NCBI RefSeq assembly: GCF_900094585.1
Contig: NZ_FMAG01000002.1
Coordinates: forward strand, 202,007 to 266,006
Reading direction: 5' to 3'
Origin: Martinezella multihospitum
GTDB lineage: Bacteria; Pseudomonadota; Alphaproteobacteria; Rhizobiales; Rhizobiaceae
DNA: 64,000 nucleotides
Shown here: positions 52,741-61,799 of the stretch, piece after piece
How the letters are laid out: each line of letters opens with the position of its first letter
Position numbering within the stretch: position 1 is the first letter of the stretch
Made by a program: the position numbers and the translations under genes
Notes under the pieces: generated by a model
Seen by the model: the letters and a program-made list of their open reading frames with translations, nothing else
What the model was told of the DNA's origin: nothing
The model's database searches: none

Positions 52741-54276
52741 CTAAATGAAGAGCGCGACCATAACCCAATATACGGCGGCGGCAAGCAGGGCAGCCACGGG
52801 AACGGTGATCGCCCATGCGCCGATGATGGTCATGAAATGAGAGCGGCGCACCAGGCGCCGGCGATGAACCTCGTCGGGATTGCGCTCATCCGTGGTTTCC
52901 GGCTCGTGCCAGGGGATACCGGCGGCTTCGGCCCTCTTGCGCATGTAGGCGAGGCGCCGTCTGGAGCGCACGGTGGACCATTCGCGGAAGAAGCCGACGC
53001 CGAAGACCGCACCGACGGCGATATGGGTCGAACTGACAGGAAAGCCGAACCAGGCCGCGACGATGACGGTAAGCGCGGCGGAGACCGCCACGCAATAGGC
53101 CCGCATCGGGTTGAGCTTGGTGATCTGCTCGCCGAGCAGGCGGATCAGGCGCGGCCCATAGAGCAGGATGCCCACCGAAATGCCGCAGCCACCGATCATG
53201 ACGACCCAGAAGGGCGCCTTCTGCGTCGTCGTTTCGGCCACCACGCCAAGCGAGCCGCCGAGCCCGATATCGCGGACGATCGCGGCCAGCGGGCCGATGG
53301 CATTGGCGACGTCGTTGGCGCCGTGCGCGAAGGACATCAGCGCCGCCGAACAGATCAAGGGCAGGCGGAAAAGCTTGCGCAGCGAGCTGTTCTTGTTTTC
53401 GAGCCCGACCGATTGCGCCGCCACCAGCGGCCCCGCACCGAGCCAGGCGACGATGCCGACGATAATGCCGATCCCAAGGTTCAGTACATTGGGAATGGCA
53501 CCTTTCGGCTCCAGCTGGACGACGAGATAGCCCGAAAAAGCGCCGGCCATCAGTCCGATCAGGATCGGAATCCAGTATCTGGCGGCGGCGATCTTGTCGT
53601 CGCGATAGATGATACGCGTCTCGATGAAGAACAGGATGCCGGCAGCGATGGTGCCCCCGAGAAACGGCGTTATCACCCAGCCGGCGGAGATCGCGGCAAG
53701 AACATTCCAGTTTACGAGTTCCGGGCCGACGGCGGCAACGCCTGCGCCGACGACGGCTCCCACGATCGTATGGGTGGTCGAAACGGGGGCTTTCAGCCAG
53801 GTGGCGAAGTTGATCCAGAGCGCGGCGGAGAGAAGTGCTGCCATCATCAGCCAGGCAAGCTTGCCGATACTGATGATGCGGTTGGTGTCGACGATATGGG
53901 TCGAGATCGTATTGATGACCGGGCCGCCGGCGATCGTCGCACCGAGGATCTCGAAGATTGCGGCCATGACGAGGGCCTGCGTCATGGTGATCGCACGCGC
54001 GCCGACCGCCGCACCGACATTGTTGGCGACGTCTTTCGCGCCGATGTTCATGGCCATGTAGCCGGCAAGGGCAACGGCGGCAAAGATCAGTGTCGCGCGC
54101 GGCTGGTCGAAAACGTAGATGCCGGCAAAGACCATGGCGAGACCGAGGAAGATCAGGCCGATGCCCGGCGCCACCAGACGTCTCGTGACGTGATGGGTCG
54201 CGTCCTCGACATAGGTGACTTTGTCGAGGTCCTTGTCGAGCGTCCTTTTTACTGGTGTGGCCGGTCGGTCGGGCAT
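52741..54276 (-). CDS. Inorganic phosphate transporter (Pit/PHO4 family)
   Basis: A 511-residue membrane protein with about ten to twelve hydrophobic segments and the duplicated PiT signature: AKDVANNVGAAVGARAIT near residue 82 and SFAHGANDVANAIGPLAA near residue 319. Such transporters use the proton or sodium gradient to import metal-phosphate. ATG 54276 (MPDRPATPV) is chosen over 54342; the residues before it are not membrane-like. No PhoU-like partner gene adjoins it, unlike many rhizobial pit genes. Confidence 0.93.
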   Translation of the reverse strand: MPDRPATPVKRTLDKDLDKVTYVEDATHHVTRRLVAPGIGLIFLGLAMVFAGIYVFDQPRATLIFAAVALAGYMAMNIGAKDVANNVGAAVGARAITMTQALVMAAIFEILGATIAGGPVINTISTHIVDTNRIISIGKLAWLMMAALLSAALWINFATWLKAPVSTTHTIVGAVVGAGVAAVGPELVNWNVLAAISAGWVITPFLGGTIAAGILFFIETRIIYRDDKIAAARYWIPILIGLMAGAFSGYLVVQLEPKGAIPNVLNLGIGIIVGIVAWLGAGPLVAAQSVGLENKNSSLRKLFRLPLICSAALMSFAHGANDVANAIGPLAAIVRDIGLGGSLGVVAETTTQKAPFWVVMIGGCGISVGILLYGPRLIRLLGEQITKLNPMRAYCVAVSAALTVIVAAWFGFPVSSTHIAVGAVFGVGFFREWSTVRSRRRLAYMRKRAEAAGIPWHEPETTDERNPDEVHRRRLVRRSHFMTIIGAWAITVPVAALLAAAVYWVMVALFI

Positions 54277-54372
54277 GCAATTCTCTGGATCAAAACTCTC
54301 GTATCGCGCTGACCGATAAGGCGCGCAATATCCACCAAGCATACTGGCACAGTTTTTTGTGAGTAATGTGGC

Positions 54373-54882
54373 TTACTTCGCCTGCAAAACCGCTGGAGCG
54401 GCCGTCATCCGTTGCGCGAAGGCGAGAATGAGATCGTGCAGTTCCGGTTCGCGAACGCGTTCGGCTGCTTCCTCGCAGGAGACCCACTCAATGGAGCGCT
54501 CGCCCTTTTCCTTGAAGTTCTTGACGAGTTCGCTGACCTCAAGGGCGTAGACCTGCACGCGGCATGGCACCTGAATGCCGTCCTTCAGCACCTTGTCGTA
54601 GCCGAACGAGCCGAGCGGCTCAGTTTCCACCACGCCTCGCACGCCTGCCTCTTCATAGGCTTCGCGGGCAGCGACCTCGTGGGAGAGCTTGCCGGGCATC
54701 GGCCATCCCTTGGGAACGACCCAGCGACCGGTGTCGCGGCTGGTCAGCAACAACATCTCAAGTTGACCGGTTTTCTTTTTCACCCGATAGCAAAGCGCAG
54801 CATATTGCTGTCGCGGCGGACGCCGAAACATGAGTTGCACATCATTTGCTATGCGGCTGAGAAAGGCCAATTGTCGGTTCAC
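54373..54882 (-). CDS. NUDIX hydrolase
   Basis: A 169-residue NUDIX hydrolase resembling the diphosphoinositol polyphosphate phosphohydrolase (DIPP/MutT-like) group. The Nudix box runs from G59 to V81: the REAYEEAGV end is intact, but the first Glu of the GX5E pattern is Lys (K65). Preceding TGRWVVPKGWPM fits DIPP-type proteins. The GTG start at 54882 has only a weak ribosome site. It is 97 bases upstream of pit on the same strand. Confidence 0.88.
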   Translation of the reverse strand: MNRQLAFLSRIANDVQLMFRRPPRQQYAALCYRVKKKTGQLEMLLLTSRDTGRWVVPKGWPMPGKLSHEVAAREAYEEAGVRGVVETEPLGSFGYDKVLKDGIQVPCRVQVYALEVSELVKNFKEKGERSIEWVSCEEAAERVREPELHDLILAFAQRMTAAPAVLQAK

Positions 54883-55133
54883 CTTTGAGCGTTGGAGTGA
54901 AGGCTGGAATCTATATTATCATGGTGTGGAAAAAATTTGCGCTCCATATAAGGCTATATGGTATTTCCCCACAAAATTATTGAGTGTTGCATAGATAAAA
55001 ATGCGAAGATTTGTCTTCTGATATTCGCCAGCGATTGTGCTGAAAACGACATTCAACAGCATTTTCGTGCCGCAGATGGCGCAATTGCTTGGATGTGGCT
55101 GCTATCGTTTTGGAAAGAAAGAAAAAACTTATT

Positions 55134-56042
55134 ATGTCCGGACGCATTCCGCCTCGACGCCTGCCGCCCTTGAACGCGCTGCGCGCCTTCGATGCGGTTG
55201 CGCGCTGTGGCAGCATCCTGAAGGCGGCCGATGAGCTTGGCGTCGTGCGCGGGGCCATCAGGCAGCAGCTGAACCTGCTGGAGGCACATTTTGGCGTACC
55301 CCTGTTCGATCGGCAGAATGGCAGGCTGGTACTGACGGCGAAGGGCAGGGCATTTGCCGATTCTGTCGGTATCGCATTCGGCATCCTGACGCGGGCTTCG
55401 GCAGAACTTTCCATAGGAGGCCGGCGGTCGATCCGGCTCGGCGTTCCCTCCGCCTTTGCCGTCTGGTGGCTGATGCCTCGCGTCGCCGCGCTCCAGGCGG
55501 CTCTTCAGGATATCGATATAGACATCGTGCCCATGGCGACGGTGGAGCCGCTTGCCAAGCGCGCCGAGCTTGAGGCGGTCATCATGGGCGGCGAATACAG
55601 GCCGATGCGTGATATCACGGCCATTCGCTTCATGGAGGACGAGTTCGGCCCTGTCGCCACGCCAGATCTTGCCGATCGCGTCGGGCTTGCCGACGGCGTT
55701 TCGGCGCTTGCCGGGGCTATCGCCCTTGCAAGCCGTTCCGCCCCAAGCCTGTGGGAGGATTGGTTTGCCGAAAGTGGCCACGCCACTGTCCGCTTTGCCG
55801 GAAATCGCGAATTTGAAGACCTATTGCTTGCGATCGGCGCCGCCCGCTCGGGCCTGGGGGTGGCGATTGCGCCGCGCACGGCCATTGGCGAGGATATCGA
55901 TCGTGGCGCATTGGTCGCGCCATTCGGCTTCATCCGGCGGCCGGCGGGCTATAGCCTCAGTATCCGCAGCAGCGATGTGAAGGACCCGGCCCTCGTCCGG
56001 CTGGCGAATTGGTTGAGTGCGGCCGGGGCCGAACAAGCTTAA
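55134..56042 (+). CDS. LysR-family regulator (GcvA-like)
   Basis: A 302-residue LysR protein. Helix-turn-helix within PLNALRAFDAVARCGSILKAADELGVVRGAIRQQLNLLE (about 11-50); PPLNALRAFDAVAR is the GcvA-type opening. Effector domain normal. The start ATG 55134 is preferred over 55089. It lies in the same orientation 123 bases before the SAHH-like gene, so it may regulate that gene, although the neighbours are not divergent. Confidence 0.87.
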   Translation: MSGRIPPRRLPPLNALRAFDAVARCGSILKAADELGVVRGAIRQQLNLLEAHFGVPLFDRQNGRLVLTAKGRAFADSVGIAFGILTRASAELSIGGRRSIRLGVPSAFAVWWLMPRVAALQAALQDIDIDIVPMATVEPLAKRAELEAVIMGGEYRPMRDITAIRFMEDEFGPVATPDLADRVGLADGVSALAGAIALASRSAPSLWEDWFAESGHATVRFAGNREFEDLLLAIGAARSGLGVAIAPRTAIGEDIDRGALVAPFGFIRRPAGYSLSIRSSDVKDPALVRLANWLSAAGAEQA

Positions 56043-56165
56043 CAAGACACTCTGCTCCCGATCATATGGCAGAAAATCTGCCATATGACGCATCGCAATG
56101 TCCATCGACATGCCCTTTGCCATCATGCCAGATCGTGGCATCGAACCAGCCGGCAGGAGCGCATC

Positions 56166-57329
56166 ATGGATCAGCCTTCTTTTCTTTCCCGTATCGACTG
56201 GGTGGCGCGCAGCTGCCGGCTCCTGGCGGCCACGGCAGCGGAGTTTCGCGACACAAAACCCTTTGCCGGTCTCACCATCGGCACGGGCATCCATCTGGAA
56301 CCGAAGACCGTTGCGCTGCTGATGACGCTACGCGCCGGCGGCGCCGATCTCGTCTGCACCGGCAATCTCAACAGCACCCAGCCGGAAACGGTGGACTATC
56401 TCCGCGCCCAGGGCATCAAGGTCTTCGCGACACAGACCCGCGACGCCGGCGAGCACGGCGCCAGCCTCGATGCGATCCTGGCGGAAAAACCAGATCTGCT
56501 ACTCGACAATGGCGGCGATCTCTTCGCCCGTGCGGCCGACCGGCCCTATGCCAACCTGCTCGGCGGCACCGAGGAGACCACATCCGGCCGCACCCGCCTC
56601 CTGCCGATGCGCGACAAGCTCAACATGCCGATCCTCGTCATCAACGACAGCCCGATCAAGCAGTTCGCCGAAAACCGCCATGCCGTCGGCCAGAGCCTGT
56701 TCGAGAGCTATCTGCGCTTCACCAACCGCTCCACCAACGGCAAGCGCGTCACCGTCTTCGGCTATGGTGCCTGCGGCAAGGGCACGGCTGCCTGCTTCCG
56801 TAACGCATTCTCCGCCGTCAGCGTCGTCGACATCAATCCTGTCACCACGCTCGAGGCGCATCTCGACGGCTTCTCGACGCCGCTGCGCGAAGCGGCGATC
56901 CGTTCCGCCGATATCCTGATTACCGTCACAGGCTATCCAGATATCATCACGGTTGCCGATCTGCCGTTGATCAAGGACGGTGCGATCCTGATGAATGGCG
57001 GTCACTTCCCGCATGAGATCGATGTCGAAGGCTTCCGCAACAGTCCCGATGTCTCAGGTATCGACCGCTATGAAGCCGAGCAGATCGAGACCGTCCGCAT
57101 GCGCGATGGCCGTGCCTTCCACATTCTCGGCGGCGGTCACATGGCCAATCTGGCCGGCCCGCGTCCGCTGGGGAATACCGTCGAATCCATGGATCTCGGC
57201 TTTGCGCTGCAGGCCCGTTGCCTGGAGCGAGTCGCCAGGGGCGACCTCGGCAAGGAAGCCTGCGTTATCCCTGTTCCCACTGATATCGACGCTTTGGTCG
57301 CCTCCGCCTATCTCGACCTGACACGCTAA
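56166..57329 (+). CDS. S-adenosylhomocysteinase-like protein with altered active site
   Basis: A 387-residue Rossmann-type protein clearly related to SAHH but shorter than canonical bacterial SAHH (about 465 residues). NAD-binding GYGACGKG is at 199-206, E136/E137 in TEETTS, K165 and N170 in the SPIKQFAEN segment, and H43 in GIHLEPK are retained. The canonical D131 position is N115 (LLDNGGD instead of DDGGD), D190 is E169, the C195 position is Val, and the C-terminal GHP with the last catalytic His is GPRPLG. The protein may therefore hydrolyse a different nucleoside thioether or act by binding only. AGGAG at 56157 marks the start. It overlaps the macro-domain gene tail-to-tail by 4 bases. 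Confidence 0.8.
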   Translation: MDQPSFLSRIDWVARSCRLLAATAAEFRDTKPFAGLTIGTGIHLEPKTVALLMTLRAGGADLVCTGNLNSTQPETVDYLRAQGIKVFATQTRDAGEHGASLDAILAEKPDLLLDNGGDLFARAADRPYANLLGGTEETTSGRTRLLPMRDKLNMPILVINDSPIKQFAENRHAVGQSLFESYLRFTNRSTNGKRVTVFGYGACGKGTAACFRNAFSAVSVVDINPVTTLEAHLDGFSTPLREAAIRSADILITVTGYPDIITVADLPLIKDGAILMNGGHFPHEIDVEGFRNSPDVSGIDRYEAEQIETVRMRDGRAFHILGGGHMANLAGPRPLGNTVESMDLGFALQARCLERVARGDLGKEACVIPVPTDIDALVASAYLDLTR

Positions 57330-57889
57330 ATCTCGGTCAGCGCCTGCGGCAGTAGACGATCATAGAGTGCCGCCATCTCGTCGCCGAAACAGCAGAAGAT
57401 GATTTCCTCGAACGCACCGTCCTTGCTTTCGGCAAGGGTGGTGCGGATCGCGATTTCTGCCGCCGGCGCGGCGGGAAAGCGATAGACGCCGGTGGAGATC
57501 GCGGGAAAGGCGATAGTTCTGAGGCCGTGCTGCCGGGCAAGGCTGAGGCTGTTGCCGTAACAACCGGCAAGCAACTGCTCTTCGCCACGGTCGCCGCCAT
57601 TCCAGACCGGGCCGACCGTATGGATCACATGCTTTGCCGGCAGGCGATATCCGGCTGTCATCTTCGCCTGGCCGGTCTTACAGCCGTTCAGCGTCCGGCA
57701 TTCTGCAAGGAGATCCGGCCCGGCGGCGCGATGGATCGCGCCATCCACGCCACCGCCGCCGAGCAGGCTGCTGTTGGCCGCATTGACGATGGCATCGACC
57801 GCAAGCCGGGTGATGTCACCAACAACAACGGTGAAGCGGGTCTTAGAATTCTTGGCAACATCGGAGCGGATGGTTTCAGGCGCGGACAT
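57326..57889 (-). CDS. Macro-domain protein (O-acetyl-ADP-ribose deacetylase family)
   Basis: A 187-residue macro-domain protein of the MacroD/YmdB type. ADP-ribose-binding motifs: [34 protein letters not shown] (about 25-58) and [12 protein letters not shown] (about 125-136). Members remove ADP-ribose from proteins or deacetylate O-acetyl-ADP-ribose. AGGAG precedes ATG 57889. Start is preferred over 57931 because of this site. Confidence 0.93.
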   Translation of the reverse strand: MSAPETIRSDVAKNSKTRFTVVVGDITRLAVDAIVNAANSSLLGGGGVDGAIHRAAGPDLLAECRTLNGCKTGQAKMTAGYRLPAKHVIHTVGPVWNGGDRGEEQLLAGCYGNSLSLARQHGLRTIAFPAISTGVYRFPAAPAAEIAIRTTLAESKDGAFEEIIFCCFGDEMAALYDRLLPQALTEI

Positions 57890-57918
57890 GATGCTCTCCT
57901 CGGACTTCGAAAGGGCTT

Positions 57919-58815
57919 TCACCGTTCCCAATAGGGAACAGGACCGTAAAGTTCCGCCAGAAAATCGATGAAGACACGTACTTTCGCCGGCAGGAACTGT
58001 CGGCTGGGGTAAACGGCCGACAGCGTGACATTGTGCGAGCCTTCATAGGCCGGCAGCACCTGCACGAGGCGGCCGTCGCGCAATTCTCCCCCGATATCCC
58101 AGGTGGAGCGCAGCGCAATGCCGAGCCCGGCGATCACGGCTTCGCGCACGACCTCGCTGGAATTGGTGATCAGCCTGCCCTCCGGCCGAAAGATCAGGCT
58201 GCCTTTCGGCCCTTCTAGCCGCCATGGATCGAGATTGTGCGCCGGCAGGCAGATATGCCGGCGCAGATCGTCGATATCCTGCGGCATGCCGTAGGCTGCG
58301 ATATAGTTAGGCGAGGCACAGAGCACGCGGCGCACCGGCGCGAGCCGGCGGGCGACAAGACTGGAATCGGTGAGCTCGGCAATGCGGATGGCAAGATCGA
58401 AGCCGCCGCCGACGATGTCGACGAATTCATCGCTGAGCACGAGATTGAGAGCCAGTTCGGGATGCGCCTGCATGAAGGATTTCAGATGTGGCGCGATGTG
58501 CAGCCGGCCGAAGGATGTCGGGGCTGAGATTTTTAGCGTGCCGTGCATCTGCGAGGAGCGCCCGGCAATATAGGCTTCCGCCTCTTCCAGCCCTGCAAGA
58601 ATGGCAAGCACGCGATCGTAGAAACCCTGGCCCGCTTCCGTCAGCGAAATCTGCCGCGTCGTGCGCTGCAGGAGGCGCGTGCCCAGCCTGTCTTCGAGGC
58701 GCTTGATGCGCTTGGAAATGACGGCCGGCGAAAAGCCGAGCGCACGGCCGGTCAGGGACATGCTGCCGGTCGCAACGACGCTCGCGAAGATTTCGAGATC
58801 TCCTAAATTGGTCAT
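57919..58815 (-). CDS. LysR-family regulator divergent from glcDEF
   Basis: A 298-residue LysR protein with helix-turn-helix at about 5-62 ([38 protein letters not shown]) and standard effector domain. It is divergent from glcDEF 121 bases away, and the intergenic palindromes are its probable binding sites. It could sense glycolate or related acids, which is inference. Its 3' end lies 30 bases from the macro-domain gene, which runs in the same direction. Confidence 0.9.
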   Translation of the reverse strand: MTNLGDLEIFASVVATGSMSLTGRALGFSPAVISKRIKRLEDRLGTRLLQRTTRQISLTEAGQGFYDRVLAILAGLEEAEAYIAGRSSQMHGTLKISAPTSFGRLHIAPHLKSFMQAHPELALNLVLSDEFVDIVGGGFDLAIRIAELTDSSLVARRLAPVRRVLCASPNYIAAYGMPQDIDDLRRHICLPAHNLDPWRLEGPKGSLIFRPEGRLITNSSEVVREAVIAGLGIALRSTWDIGGELRDGRLVQVLPAYEGSHNVTLSAVYPSRQFLPAKVRVFIDFLAELYGPVPYWER

Positions 58816-58832
58816 GCAGAATTATTTCCTGT

Positions 58833-58863
58833 TTTGGAATAAGTGCTTATCATTTGCTCCAAA
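58833..58863 (+). promoter_or_regulatory. Nested palindromes between lysR and glcD
   Basis: TTTGGA (58833-58838) and TCCAAA (58858-58863) flank ATAAG-TG-CTTAT (58839-58850). The arms are perfect inverted repeats. Location in the divergent intergenic region suggests a LysR operator. Confidence 0.4.
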
Positions 58864-58936
58864 CTTGGGAAAGCGCTAAGCCTGTAATGCGCTACAAGGG
58901 GGCTGTATCCGCAACGGGATGCAGGAGGAGGACGGC

Positions 58937-60376
58937 ATGGCCGAGGCCATTTCATTTCTGGAACCGCGTGCGGATGTTCTGGCCCGGCGCAGCGCGATCG
59001 TTGCCGATCTCGCCGATCTCTTGGCGCCCGAATGCTTGATCCACGAGGCGCGCGAGCTCGTGCCCTTCGAGACCGACGCCTTCGTGTCCTATCGCCGCCT
59101 GCCGCTCGCCGTCGCCCTGCCGCGCTCGACGGCGGAAGTCGCGGCCGTCATGAAATATTGCCATCGCTACGGCATTCCCGTCGTGCCGCGGGGCGCCGGC
59201 ACCTCGCTCTCCGGCGGTGCCATCCCGCAGGAGGATGCCGTCGTTCTCGGCCTCTCCAAGATGAACCGCATCCTCGATATCGATTATGCCAACCGCACCG
59301 CGACCGTGCAGGCGGGGGTGACGAACCTGCATGTCTCCGAAAGCGTTTCGGCCGATGGCTTCTTCTATGCGCCCGACCCGAGTTCGCAGCTTGCCTGCAC
59401 CATCGGCGGCAATATCGGCATGAATTCCGGCGGCGCCCATTGTCTGAAATACGGTGTCACGACGAACAATCTGCTCGGCGTCAAACTGGTGCTGACCGAC
59501 GGCACCGTCATCGATCTCGGCGGCAAGGCGCTGGATGCGGCGGGCTACGATCTGCTCGGCCTCGTCTGCGGGTCGGAAGGCCAACTCGGCATCGTCACCG
59601 AGGCGACAGTGCGGCTGCTCGCCAAGCCTGAGGGTGCCCGGCCGGTGCTCTTCGGCTTCGACAGCTCCGAGGAGGCCGGCGCCTGCGTCGCCGATGTCAT
59701 CGCCGCTGGCATCGTGCCCGTCGCAATCGAATTCATGGACAAGCCGGCGATCGAGATCTGCGAAGCTTTTGCCAAGGCCGGCTATCCCCTCGATGTCGGG
59801 GCGCTGCTGATCGTCGAGGTGGAGGGGTCGGAGGCGGAAATGGACGACATGCTGGCTAGCATCGTCGCCATCGCCCATACCCATAAGGTCAAGACCGTGC
59901 GCGAATGCCAGTCGGCAACGGAAGCCGCCCTGATCTGGAAGGGCCGGAAATCCGCATTCGGCGCCACCGGCCGCATCGCCGATTATATCTGCATGGACGG
60001 CACCGTGCCGCTTAGCCAGCTTTCCTATGTGCTGCAGAAGACGGGGGAAATCGTCGACGGCTACGGTCTGCGCGTCGCCAATGTTTTTCATGCCGGCGAT
60101 GGCAACATGCATCCGCTGATTCTCTTCAACGCCAACGATCCCGAGGAGGCGGCCAAGGCGGAAGCGGCCGGCAACGATATCCTGCGGCTCTGCGTCGATG
60201 CCGGCGGCTGTCTTACCGGCGAGCACGGCGTCGGCATCGAAAAGCGCGACCTGATGCGGCACCAATATGCCGATGTCGATCTTGCCCAGATGATGTCGGT
60301 GAGATCGGCCTTCGATCCCGGCTGGATCCTCAACCCCTCCAAGGTCTTTCCGCTCGACGGACGCAACGCTGCATGA
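58937..60376 (+). CDS. glcD: Glycolate oxidase, FAD-linked subunit GlcD
   Basis: A 479-residue FAD-binding oxidase. It oxidises glycolate to glyoxylate in a complex with GlcE and GlcF, passing electrons to the respiratory chain. FAD-binding PCMH segment: VPRGAGTSLSGGAIP and TIGGNIGMNSGGAHCLKYG; C-terminal FAD-linked oxidase domain with NVFHAGDGNMHP and CLTGEHGVGIEK. AGGAGG 8 bases upstream of ATG 58937. glcE starts within its stop codon. Confidence 0.96.
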   Translation: MAEAISFLEPRADVLARRSAIVADLADLLAPECLIHEARELVPFETDAFVSYRRLPLAVALPRSTAEVAAVMKYCHRYGIPVVPRGAGTSLSGGAIPQEDAVVLGLSKMNRILDIDYANRTATVQAGVTNLHVSESVSADGFFYAPDPSSQLACTIGGNIGMNSGGAHCLKYGVTTNNLLGVKLVLTDGTVIDLGGKALDAAGYDLLGLVCGSEGQLGIVTEATVRLLAKPEGARPVLFGFDSSEEAGACVADVIAAGIVPVAIEFMDKPAIEICEAFAKAGYPLDVGALLIVEVEGSEAEMDDMLASIVAIAHTHKVKTVRECQSATEAALIWKGRKSAFGATGRIADYICMDGTVPLSQLSYVLQKTGEIVDGYGLRVANVFHAGDGNMHPLILFNANDPEEAAKAEAAGNDILRLCVDAGGCLTGEHGVGIEKRDLMRHQYADVDLAQMMSVRSAFDPGWILNPSKVFPLDGRNAA

Positions 60377-61572
60377 CCGAATTTCACCCCAGGACCGAGG
60401 AGGAAGCCGCCTCCATCATCGGCGATCACGCGGCACGCGGCGCGGCTCTCGCGATCGTCGGCGGCAATACGCGATCCGGCTTCGGCAATGCGGTCATATC
60501 CGAAGCCACTCTGTCTTCGCGCGATCTTGCCGGCATCGTCGCCTATAATCCGGGGGAGATGGTCATGACCGCGCGTGCGGGCACGCCGGTCGCGGAGATC
60601 GAGGCCGCTCTTGCCGCAAGTGGTCAGATGATGGCGTTCGAGCCGATGGATCATCGGCCGCTGATGGCGACGGAAGGCGAGCCGACGATCGGCGGCATTT
60701 TCGCCGCCAATGTCTCTGGCCCGCGCCGTTTCGTCAGCGGTGCTGCGCGCGATAGCCTGCTTGGCGTCCGTTTCGTCAATGGCCGGGGCGAGATCGTCAA
60801 GGCCGGCGGGCGGGTGATGAAGAATGTCACTGGCCTCGATCTGGTCAAGCTGATGGCCGGTTCGCACGGCACGTTCGGCCTTCTGACCGAAGTGACCTTC
60901 CGCGTGCCGCCGAAACCGAAGACGGAGGAGACGATCGTGCTGTCCGGCCTCAACGATGCGGAAGCCGCCAATGCGATGGCCGCTGCCATGGCCCTGCCGC
61001 TTGAAGTGTCCGGCGCTGCTCATCTGCCCCTAACGGTCGCCTGGTCCTTTCTCGACGGCAGGCTGCCGCAGGGCGAGGCGACGGTACTGCGCCTCGAGGG
61101 TCTTCCAGGCTCTGTCTCCGTCAGGGGTGAAAAACTCGCCGCTGCGATGGGCCGGCTCGGGTCGGTGAAGCGCCTTCCAGAAGACGACAGTCGCAGGCTC
61201 TGGCGCGAGATCCGCGATGTGAAGCCCTATGCTGACGGTACGACGCGCCCCGTTTGGCGTGTGTCCGTGGCACCCAGTATCGGCCACCAGCTCGTCGCGG
61301 CCCTTCGCCTGGAAGCGGGCGTCGACGCCTATTACGACTGGCAGGGCGGATTAGTCTGGATGCGCATGGAAGCGGAGCCGGAAGGCGATGTATTGCGACG
61401 CTACATCCATGCCTTGGGCGGCGGACATGCGACTTTGATGCGCGCGACCTCGGCCCACCGCGCGATGACACCGGCCTTCCAGCCGCAACCGGACGCCGTG
61501 GCGCTGCTGTCTGCGCACGTGAAGGAAAAGTTCGATCCGGTGGGGATTTTCAATCCGGGGAAGATGGGGTGA
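60373..61572 (+). CDS. glcE: Glycolate oxidase, FAD-binding subunit GlcE
   Basis: A 399-residue subunit. FAD-binding region AIVGGNTRSGFGNAV (residues about 28-42) and TIGGIFAANVSGPRRF (about 105-120). It overlaps glcD by four bases (ATGA), so the pair is translationally coupled. The last subunit, glcF, follows only after a 227-base gap that contains a mosaic repeat, so glcF may have a separate level of expression. Confidence 0.95.
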   Translation: MTEFHPRTEEEAASIIGDHAARGAALAIVGGNTRSGFGNAVISEATLSSRDLAGIVAYNPGEMVMTARAGTPVAEIEAALAASGQMMAFEPMDHRPLMATEGEPTIGGIFAANVSGPRRFVSGAARDSLLGVRFVNGRGEIVKAGGRVMKNVTGLDLVKLMAGSHGTFGLLTEVTFRVPPKPKTEETIVLSGLNDAEAANAMAAAMALPLEVSGAAHLPLTVAWSFLDGRLPQGEATVLRLEGLPGSVSVRGEKLAAAMGRLGSVKRLPEDDSRRLWREIRDVKPYADGTTRPVWRVSVAPSIGHQLVAALRLEAGVDAYYDWQGGLVWMRMEAEPEGDVLRRYIHALGGGHATLMRATSAHRAMTPAFQPQPDAVALLSAHVKEKFDPVGIFNPGKMG

Positions 61573-61592
61573 TGCGGCACTGTCCAAGATTG

Positions 61593-61769
61593 CCCCTCAC
61601 CCTAACCCTCTCCCCGCAGGCGGGGAGAGGGGACGATCTTTTTCCGAGCGGCCTTTCGATGCTTGCAAAGGTTAGAGACGACGGAGGGCGCGTCCATCAC
61701 CTTCTCCCCGTCAAAACGGGGAGAAGGTGGCCGCCCTTCGGCAAAAACTCAGGAGGCCGGATGAGGGGC
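61593..61769 (+). repeat. Rhizobial intergenic mosaic element between glcE and glcF
   Basis: A composite palindrome: left module CCCTCTCCCCGCAGGCGGGG (61607-61626) and right module CTTCTCCCCGTCAAAACGGG (61701-61720), with outer arms GCCCCTCA/TGAGGGGC. The left module shares its sequence with the element at 22316-22422. It fills most of the gap between glcE and glcF. Confidence 0.87.
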
Positions 61770-61799
61770 AGGATCTTGCTCGAACGGGGACATGTGTAA

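Noticed and set aside
52702..54312. A 536-residue plus-strand open frame over the Pit gene
   Set aside because: It is antisense to a clear transporter gene and consists of Arg/Asp/Gly-rich low-complexity residues, as expected for a GC-rich shadow frame.
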